From assembly GCA_033813475.1 (NCBI GenBank), contig JAPXRP010000014.1:1-41867 (forward strand): a DNA stretch of 41,867 nucleotides, written 5' to 3'. The stretch is from JAAYBR01 sp033813475. Lineage in GTDB: Bacteria > Hydrogenedentota > Hydrogenedentia > Hydrogenedentales > CAITNO01. The translations under genes were made by a program, and so were the position numbers. Positions 36,649-41,867 of this stretch are shown here, in pieces. Each line of letters opens with the position of its first letter. Position 1 is the first letter of the stretch. The notes beneath the pieces were generated by a model. The model was not told where the DNA came from and searched no databases. It was given only the letters and a program-made list of their open reading frames with translations.

Positions 36649-38100
36649 ATGGGCGGATTTTTCGGCGTCGTCTCGACGGATGACTGCACCAGCGACCTTT
36701 TCTACGGCACGGATTTCCACTCCCATCTGGGCACCTTCCGCGGGGGCCTGGCGGTGCTGGACCGGGAGGCGGGCTTTGACCGGCGCATCCACGACATCAG
36801 CACGGCGCAGTTCCGGTCGAAGTTTGAGGACGACATCGTGAAGATGCGGGGGCACGCGGGGGTGGGGGTGATCAGCGACACGGATTCGCAGCCCCTGCTG
36901 ATCGGGTCGCATCTGGGCCCCTACGCGCTGGTGACGGTGGGGCGGATCAACAACCTGGCGGACCTGGCGTCGCTGGCGTTCTCCAAGTGGACGACGCATT
37001 TTTCGGAGATGAGCGGGGGGGGCATCAACCCGACGGAGCTGGTGGCGACGCTGATCAACCAGGGGGCGACCTTCGAGGAGGGCATCCAGATCGCGCAGGG
37101 CGCGGTGGACGGGTCGCTCTCGCTGCTGCTGCTGACGGAGAAGGGCGCGCTCTACGCGGCGCGCGACCGCTACGGGCGCACGGCGGTGGCCGTCGGCGCG
37201 AAGGAGGGCGCGCGGGCCGCGGCCATGGAGACCACGGCCTTCCCCAACCTGGACTACGAGACGGAGCGCTTCCTGGGCCCCGGCGAGGTGGTGCGCATCA
37301 CCGCCGAGGGCGTGGAAACCCGCGTGGCCCCCGGCGACGACCTGCGGGTCTGCACTTTCCTCTGGGTCTACTACGGGTTCCCCGCGTCGTCCTACGAGGG
37401 CGTGAGCGCCGAGGCGATGCGGTACCGGTCCGGGGCCGCGCTGGCGCGGCGGGACACGGTGGAGGCGGACCTGGCGGCGGGCATCCCCGACTCGGGCACG
37501 GGCCACGCCATCGGCTACGCGAACGAGAAGAAGATCGCCTACGGGCGGCCCTTCGCGAAATACACGCCGACCTGGCCGCGCAGCTTCATGCCGCAGGCCC
37601 AGGCGACGCGCGACCTGGTGGCGCGGATGAAGCTGATCCCCATCCAGGAGCTGATCCAGGGGCGCCGCATCGTCTTCTGCGACGACTCCATCGTGCGCGG
37701 CACGCAGCTCAAGGACACGATCCAGCGGCTCTACGGCGCGGGCGCGCTCGAGGTGCACATGCGCCCCGCCTGCCCGCCGCTGGTGCACGGGTGCCGGTTC
37801 CTCAACTTCTCCCGGTCGAAGTCGGAGATGGACCTCGCGGCGCGGCGCGCCGTGAAGGAGCTGGAGGGCGACGCGGACGCCCGCCTTGACGAGTACGCCA
37901 ACCCGGACTCCGACCGCCACCACGCCATGGTCGAGCGCATCCGCACGCGGCTGTCGCTCACGACGCTCCAGTACCAGCGGCTGGACGACATGGTGGGGGC
38001 GACCACCCTGCCGCGCGAGAGCCTCTGCACCTACTGCTGGGACGCCTGCGAGGGCGGGTGCAAGCGCGAGGGTTTCGGCGAGACCGGCAAGCTGCTCTGA
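36649..38100 (+). CDS. PurF-like amidophosphoribosyltransferase paralogue lacking Cys1
   Basis: A 483-residue protein with the PurF layout: N-terminal Ntn glutaminase-like domain (about 1-230) and C-terminal phosphoribosyltransferase domain with the PRPP loop V-F-C-D-D-S-I-V-R-G-T. Genuine PurF exposes Cys1 (C-G-I/V-x-G) as the glutaminase nucleophile. Here the protein starts M-G-G-F-F-G-V-V-S, with glycine at that place, so glutamine hydrolysis by the normal route should be impossible. The C-terminus carries C-T-Y-C-W-D-A-C-E-G-G-C, a possible metal or iron-sulfur site. Such Met-Gly-Gly paralogues occur in Bacteroidetes and other groups and are annotated as PurF. It may use free ammonia or do something else. 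ATG with GGGAG nine bases upstream. Confidence 0.8.
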   Translation: MGGFFGVVSTDDCTSDLFYGTDFHSHLGTFRGGLAVLDREAGFDRRIHDISTAQFRSKFEDDIVKMRGHAGVGVISDTDSQPLLIGSHLGPYALVTVGRINNLADLASLAFSKWTTHFSEMSGGGINPTELVATLINQGATFEEGIQIAQGAVDGSLSLLLLTEKGALYAARDRYGRTAVAVGAKEGARAAAMETTAFPNLDYETERFLGPGEVVRITAEGVETRVAPGDDLRVCTFLWVYYGFPASSYEGVSAEAMRYRSGAALARRDTVEADLAAGIPDSGTGHAIGYANEKKIAYGRPFAKYTPTWPRSFMPQAQATRDLVARMKLIPIQELIQGRRIVFCDDSIVRGTQLKDTIQRLYGAGALEVHMRPACPPLVHGCRFLNFSRSKSEMDLAARRAVKELEGDADARLDEYANPDSDRHHAMVERIRTRLSLTTLQYQRLDDMVGATTLPRESLCTYCWDACEGGCKREGFGETGKLL

Positions 38101-38116
38101 CCCGGGGCGCGGGCCG

Positions 38117-39595
38117 TCAGGGCTTCCCGGAGATCTTGTTGATGATGCCCGTGGTGGACTTCCCCTCGCGGCCGGGGATGATGGCGATGGACCCGCCGTA
38201 GGCCTCCACGGCGCGGCGCTCCTCCTGCACGATGGTCTCCAGGGTGTAGTCGCCGCCCTTCGCGTACACGTCGGGCCGCAGCGCCTCGATCAGGCGCAGG
38301 GGCGACGGGTCGCCGAAGAGCACCACGTAGTCCACGCACTCCAATGCCGACATCACCAGCGCGCGGTCCATCTCGCACACCACGGGGCGCTCCGGCCCCT
38401 TGAGGGCGCGCACCGACGCGTCCGTGTTGAGCCCGACCACCATCGCGTCGCCGCACGCGCGCGCGCTGAGGAGGTAGGAGATGTGCCCCGCGTGCAGCAG
38501 GTCGAAGCAGCCGTTGGTCCACACGACGCGCCTGCCGTCGCGCCGCAGGCGCTCCACGATGCCCCGGAGCTGCTCCACCGACTTCAGCTTCTCCGGCCCC
38601 TCGGGGCCGAGCACGGCGTCGCGCAGCTCGTCGTTCGACACGGTGACCACGCCGGGCTGCGCCACGGCGATGCCCGCGGCGAGGTTGCCCAGCACGGCCG
38701 CGTCGCGCAGCGACCCGCCCGCGGCCAGGGTGAGCACGATGGTCGCCGCCACGGTGTCGCCCGCGCCGGTGACGTCCACGGCGCGCACCGGGCGGATGGG
38801 CACCGTCTCCACTTCGCCGCCGGCGGAGAACACGGTGATGCCCTCGGGGCCGCGCGTGACCATCGCGTTCTTCGCGCGCGTGGTGAGGAACCGGCCCGCC
38901 TCCATCAGCGATGCCTCGTCCACCACGTCAATGCCCGCGGCCAGCCCGGCCTCGCGGTCGTTCGGCTTGATCACGTCCACGCCGGCGAAGTACCCGGCGC
39001 GGGCGCGCGAGTCGGCCACCGTCTTCAGCGAGAACTTCCCCGCGCACTCCATGATGGCCGCGTAGACCGCGTCGGAGACCGTGGCCGACACCTGGTCGCC
39101 GATGAGGATCGCGTCCACCTCCGGGGCGAGCCGGCGTATCTGCGCGATGACGGCGGCCTCGGTGTCGCCCGACACCATGCGGGGCTTCGGCGTGTCCGTG
39201 CGCAGCACCTCCTGCATGGGGATGTTGTGCCCGCCGGCCTTCAGCTTGCCGTAGGTGTTCGTCGCGCGCGAGGGGTCGGTGACGATGCCCGACGTGTCCA
39301 CGCCGCGCTCCTCAAAGGCGCGCCGCACAATGCCCGCGTTCACATCGTCGCCCACCACGCCGACCATGGTGACGCGGCCCCCGAGGGAGGCCGCGTTGCA
39401 CGCGGCGTTTCCCGCCGCGCCCGGATTGTGCCGCTTCTCATGCACCTCAAAGACGGGGATGGGCGCCTCCAGGCTCACCTCCGTCACGGAGCCGAAGACG
39501 TTCTCGTCGAGATAGATGTCGCCCACCGCCATCACGCGCACGCCCTTGAAGCGTTCAAGCAGTTCGCCGTGCCGCAGCCTTTCATCCGTCATCAT
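38117..39595 (-). CDS. hldE: Bifunctional heptose kinase/adenylyltransferase HldE
   Basis: A 492-residue fusion making ADP-heptose for the LPS core. Residues about 1-330 are a PfkB-type kinase for heptose 7-phosphate, with the N-terminal G-D-x-x-L-D-E pattern, N-P-G-A-A-G-N and the catalytic D-V-T-G-A-G-D-T. Residues about 345-492 are the nucleotidyltransferase with T-N-G-C-F-D-L-L-H-A-G-H (HxGH). Two adjacent ATGs (39595, 39592) could start it; AAGGGAAA precedes both. It converges with the PurF-like gene with 16 bases between stops. Together with lpxC and lpxD it shows that this organism builds heptose-containing LPS. Confidence 0.95.
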   Translation of the reverse strand: MMTDERLRHGELLERFKGVRVMAVGDIYLDENVFGSVTEVSLEAPIPVFEVHEKRHNPGAAGNAACNAASLGGRVTMVGVVGDDVNAGIVRRAFEERGVDTSGIVTDPSRATNTYGKLKAGGHNIPMQEVLRTDTPKPRMVSGDTEAAVIAQIRRLAPEVDAILIGDQVSATVSDAVYAAIMECAGKFSLKTVADSRARAGYFAGVDVIKPNDREAGLAAGIDVVDEASLMEAGRFLTTRAKNAMVTRGPEGITVFSAGGEVETVPIRPVRAVDVTGAGDTVAATIVLTLAAGGSLRDAAVLGNLAAGIAVAQPGVVTVSNDELRDAVLGPEGPEKLKSVEQLRGIVERLRRDGRRVVWTNGCFDLLHAGHISYLLSARACGDAMVVGLNTDASVRALKGPERPVVCEMDRALVMSALECVDYVVLFGDPSPLRLIEALRPDVYAKGGDYTLETIVQEERRAVEAYGGSIAIIPGREGKSTTGIINKISGKP

Positions 39596-39639
39596 GGTTT
39601 CCCTTTCACGGTCCGCGTGTTCCTTTCGCGGACGCGCAC

Positions 39640-39669
39640 ATGGTACCCAATCGGCCGCCGCCGAATAAA
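39640..39669 (-). promoter_or_regulatory. Promoter of hldE
   Basis: TTTATT (39664-39669), 18 bases, TACCAT (39640-39645) on the minus strand, about 45 bases before the ATG. A long A/T tract (39688-39703) just upstream could act as an UP element. Confidence 0.45.
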
Positions 39670-39717
39670 GCGCCCCGCCGCGCCCGCGAAAAAAAGAAAA
39701 AAAGTTTGGCGTTACGC

Positions 39718-39746
39718 TTGATTTTTTCCTCTTTGTTTGCTACACA
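39718..39746 (+). promoter_or_regulatory. Possible promoter of the H1-like gene
   Basis: TTGATT (39718-39723), 17 bases, TACACA (39741-39746), preceded by an A-tract at 39688-39703. It would produce a leader of about 340 bases. Confidence 0.4.
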
Positions 39747-39749
39747 TTC

Positions 39750-40086
39750 GGCGTCACAGTTGAATCCAGTTTCCGGGTTGTTCAGCGCGGACCATTTTTT
39801 CCGACGGCGCGCGCGGAAAAAATGCGGCGAAGAACTCTTTATCGTGTGGCCTGACCGACAAGCGCACACGTCGGAGTCAAGGGGCGCCGCGCTTGCGGAA
39901 GACGCGGCGGCCCCTTCCAGCCCGGAGCCTTTTCCCACGCCTTTTGCGGATGCGCTGCGCATCTGTGGAAGTGCGCCGTTCATGGTGTGCATGAACGGCG
40001 GGCGCATCGCGGACCTGTTGTCCGGGATGCCGCCTCCGCGCTGTGCGGAAGAGAAGCGAGGTCGTTCAGAAAAGGAGGAACGAGCA
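39750..40086 (+). ncRNA. Long structured leader (or small RNA) before the H1-like gene
   Basis: Between the likely promoter and the ATG at 40087 are about 340 bases without homology to proteins, AT-rich at the start. They hold perfect inverted repeats: CATTTTTTCCG / CGGAAAAAATG (39793-39824), GATGCG / CGCATC (39949-39963) and GCCGTTCATG / CATGAACGGC with a five-base loop (39975-39999). The H1-like frame is open through this region, but the strong Shine-Dalgarno just before 40087 argues the protein starts there. Whether this is a cis-regulatory leader or a separate RNA is unknown. Confidence 0.4.
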
Positions 40087-40359
40087 ATGGCGGATGCGAC
40101 GAAGAAACCGGCGGTGAAGAAGCCTGCGGCGAAGAAGCCGGCCGCGAAGAAGGCTGTCGCGAAGAAGGCTGTCGCGAAGAAGCCCGCGGCGAAGAAGCCG
40201 GCCGCGAAGAAGGCTGTCGCGAAGAAGCCGGCCGCCGCGAAGAAGCCGGCGGTGAAGAAGGCCGCCGCGAAGAAGCCGGCCGCCGCGAAGAAGCCGGCGG
40301 TGAAGAAGGCCGTCGCGAAGAAGCCGGCCGCCAAGAAGGCCCCGGCCGCGAAGAAGTAA
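40087..40359 (+). CDS. Histone H1-like Lys/Ala/Pro-rich DNA-binding protein
   Basis: A 90-residue, extremely basic protein made of short repeats of the type K-K-P-A-A-K-K-A-V-A-K-K after M-A-D-A-T. This is the composition of eukaryotic H1 tails and of bacterial H1-like proteins such as Hc1 of Chlamydia and AlgR3/AlgP-type tails, which bind and compact DNA without sequence specificity. There is no folded domain. The ATG at 40087 has AAGGAGG, the best ribosome site in the window, suggesting high expression. The coding DNA is a tandem array of short near-repeats, so copy number probably varies between strains. Confidence 0.85.
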   Translation: MADATKKPAVKKPAAKKPAAKKAVAKKAVAKKPAAKKPAAKKAVAKKPAAAKKPAVKKAAAKKPAAAKKPAVKKAVAKKPAAKKAPAAKK

Positions 40360-40390
40360 TCTCCCACAGCCAGGCGCTCCCGGGCCCGCG

Positions 40391-40436
40391 CGGCACGGGA
40401 GGTAAGACCCGCGCGACAACGCCCGTGCCTTTGTTT
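40391..40436 (+). terminator. Terminator after the H1-like gene
   Basis: GGCACGGG (40391-40398) and CCCGTGCC (40421-40428) form a perfect eight-base stem, followed by TTTGTTTT. The 22-base loop is long but can itself fold. It starts 31 bases after the stop. Confidence 0.6.
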
Positions 40437-40506
40437 TCGGGGCCTGTCGAAAGACACCCCCCCGGAGACAAGGCATGGGCGTTTTGTCGTTGCGGGGAGG
40501 GGCAAG

Positions 40507-41448
40507 TCAGCGCAGGCGGGCGGCGAGCCAGGCGGCCGCCTTGGCGCACTCCGCGCCGGCGTCCGGCCAGGGATGCCCGCCGCCGGGGCGCACCAGCATG
40601 TCCGCCGCGCCGCCCGCGGCGCGCAGCGCGTCCGCCAGGCGCAGCGACTGCGCAAGGGGCACCACGGGGTCCGCGTCGCCGTGGACCAGCAGGAAGGGCG
40701 GCGGCACCCGGTCCGGGTGGCGCGCGCGGAACGACGCCGCCGCGTGCAGCGGCGAAAGCTCCCGCGCGCGCTCGGCGACCTCCCCGTCCGTCTTCTGCGC
40801 CGTGCCGCCGCGGAAGAGCATTTCCTCCCAGAGGATGCCCTGCCGCGTGGCCTCGCGGCCCGCGTCGCCGCGGAACAGCCCCCCCAAATCCGACGGCGCG
40901 AAGAAGGCGGCCACGGCGGCGACGGAGGAGTCGTGCCTGCGGTGGGGTTCGCGGCTGGAGGGGCGGCCCTTCTGGGGCGACAGCGCGGCGAGCGCGGCGA
41001 GGTGCCCGCCCGCCGAGGTGCCCGCGAGGGCGAGGCGGCCGGGGTCCACGCCCCATTCGGCCGCGTGGTGGCGCACATGGCGCACCGCCGCGTGGACGTG
41101 GAGGACGAGGTCCCTTCCCTCGAAGAGGCGCGCGGAGCCGGGCGACGCCGCGAAGACCGTGAAGCCCGCGGCGCACAGGGCGTCGCACAGGCCGAAGCCG
41201 ACATGCTCGTTGAGGACAATCCGGTCGGAGCGCCAGCCGCTGCTGACGACGTCCACCACGCCGAGGCCGTTTGACGGGCCCTCCGGCTGGAACACGTCCA
41301 TCACCAGCGCGGCGCCGAGGGCCTCGGCGTAGACGCGGTTGCGCGCGCGGCGGAAGCGCCCGGGGGTCTTCGGGCGCGCGTGCAGCAGCGCCCCGGGCCG
41401 GTGCAGCATCTCGACAGGGTGCTCCCCGTCGTCCCGCGTCCCCGTCAT
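40507..41448 (-). CDS. Alpha/beta hydrolase (esterase/lipase-like)
   Basis: A 313-residue alpha/beta hydrolase. The nucleophile elbow is G-T-S-A-G-G-H-L-A, followed by an acidic residue in L-V-H-G-D-A-D-P-V-V-P and a late His in G-G-G-H-P-W, the full Ser-Asp-His triad of the acetyl-esterase/BD-FAE-like group. There is no signal peptide, so it should be cytoplasmic. It overlaps the upstream gene by four bases (ATGA), and the C-terminal halves of the two proteins are clearly related, so they arose by tandem duplication. Substrate unknown, likely an acetyl or other short acyl ester. Confidence 0.85.
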   Translation of the reverse strand: MTGTRDDGEHPVEMLHRPGALLHARPKTPGRFRRARNRVYAEALGAALVMDVFQPEGPSNGLGVVDVVSSGWRSDRIVLNEHVGFGLCDALCAAGFTVFAASPGSARLFEGRDLVLHVHAAVRHVRHHAAEWGVDPGRLALAGTSAGGHLAALAALSPQKGRPSSREPHRRHDSSVAAVAAFFAPSDLGGLFRGDAGREATRQGILWEEMLFRGGTAQKTDGEVAERARELSPLHAAASFRARHPDRVPPPFLLVHGDADPVVPLAQSLRLADALRAAGGAADMLVRPGGGHPWPDAGAECAKAAAWLAARLR

Positions 41449-41867
41449 TGCGCGCCCGCCAGCTTCTTGTCGAGCCAGTCGGTGAGGAGGATGATCTCCT
41501 CGGTGATGGTGAGCCAGAAATGGCCGCCGTCCTTCTTCACCACCAGCTCCGCGCCGTTCCCCGCGTCCTTCAGCGCCTTCACCATCTGCTCCGACTGGTC
41601 CAGCGGCACCACAGGGTCCGAGTCGCCGTGGATGAGCAGCGCGGGCGGCAGGCCGGGCTTCACCTGGAGCGCGGGGGACAGCTCCCGGAGGCGCGCGTCC
41701 AGCTCGGCGTCCGTCTTCCCCTCCACGCCGCCGGTGAACAGCAGGCCGGGCTCCAAGTCAATCGGCGCCCGCGCGCCGTTCCAGCTGAGGAAATGGGTCG
41801 GCGGGAAGAACACCGCCGCCGCCGCGATGCGCGTGCTGAAGCGGAGCAGCGGGTCCTCCGCCTTCGG
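41445..41867 (-). CDS. Alpha/beta hydrolase, 3' part (cut by window edge)
   Basis: The C-terminal 140 residues of an alpha/beta hydrolase; the start lies beyond the right edge, and the frame is open to the last base. It has the triad Asp region L-I-H-G-D-S-D-P-V-V-P and the late His in K-D-G-G-H-F-W. The segment K-T-D-A-E-L-D-A-R-L-R-E-L-S-P matches K-T-D-G-E-V-A-E-R-A-R-E-L-S-P of the next gene. Nucleophile and N-terminus are outside the window. Confidence 0.85.
   Translation of the reverse strand, partial: PKAEDPLLRFSTRIAAAAVFFPPTHFLSWNGARAPIDLEPGLLFTGGVEGKTDAELDARLRELSPALQVKPGLPPALLIHGDSDPVVPLDQSEQMVKALKDAGNGAELVVKKDGGHFWLTITEEIILLTDWLDKKLAGAQ

Noticed and set aside
39793..39824. Inverted repeat as an intrinsic terminator of hldE or the upstream region
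   Set aside because: A-runs follow the stem instead of T-runs on both strands, and hldE is read away from it.
40087..40359. Short tandem repeats resembling a CRISPR or satellite array
   Set aside because: There are no unique spacers and the units are codon multiples in one frame encoding a Lys/Ala/Pro-rich protein.
1..41867. tRNA, rRNA and tmRNA genes
   Set aside because: No cloverleaf with a GTTCRA arm and no rRNA-like stretch was found by eye. A dedicated scan was not possible, so a missed tRNA cannot be excluded.

Overview
The window is about 41.9 kb of GC-rich bacterial DNA. It holds 23 complete genes, one gene cut by the right edge, two gene remnants and several families of palindromic intergenic repeats. 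No tRNA, rRNA, CRISPR array, transposase or phage gene was seen. The outer-membrane genes (bamA, ompH/skp, lpxD, an lpxC-fabZ fusion, hldE) show a diderm that makes lipopolysaccharide. The fused lpxC-fabZ, a ClpC-type Clp ATPase, secreted 3-keto-disaccharide hydrolase-like (DUF1080) and DUF4091 proteins, and a Lys/Ala/Pro-rich histone H1-like protein together fit the PVC/FCB-type environmental bacteria. My best guess is Candidatus Hydrogenedentota or a planctomycete-like relative. That placement is inference from gene content, not from a marker tree.

Layout. 1-5.8 kb: a secreted DUF1080 protein, a large secreted seven-repeat beta-propeller/Ig protein on the opposite strand, then an ECF sigma factor, a membrane anti-sigma-like protein and a Spy/CpxP-like periplasmic protein. 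5.8-6.45 kb: a gene-poor mosaic with a duplicated 3' end of the next gene, a remnant of a nucleotide-sugar dehydrogenase and palindromic repeats. 6.45-16.6 kb, all minus strand: a secreted DUF4091-type protein, threonine synthase, a GT-C membrane glycosyltransferase fused to TPR repeats, and an NrdD-like ATP-cone protein that seems to have lost the radical chemistry. 16.8-19.3 kb: a degenerate CPBP membrane protein and a secreted zinc phospholipase C/S1-P1 nuclease-like enzyme.

19.3-30.7 kb is the housekeeping core. yebC-ruvC run leftwards. clpC-bamA (overlapping) run rightwards, followed by ompH-lpxD-lpxC/fabZ from their own promoter and a secreted glycosidase-like protein. 31-36.5 kb: rpsD, purA and mfd on the minus strand, with a clear intrinsic terminator between rpsD and purA. 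36.6-41.9 kb: a PurF paralogue lacking the catalytic N-terminal cysteine, hldE, an H1-like gene behind a long structured leader, and two overlapping alpha/beta hydrolases.

Functional links. clpC/bamA, ompH/lpxD/lpxC-fabZ and hldE cover protein quality control, outer-membrane protein insertion, lipid A and LPS core heptose. The sigma/anti-sigma/Spy-like trio looks like an envelope or metal stress sensor. The best leads for something undescribed are the NrdD-like pseudoenzyme with its duplicated tail, the Cys-less PurF with a C-terminal cysteine cluster, the sigma trio, and the structured leader of the H1-like gene.
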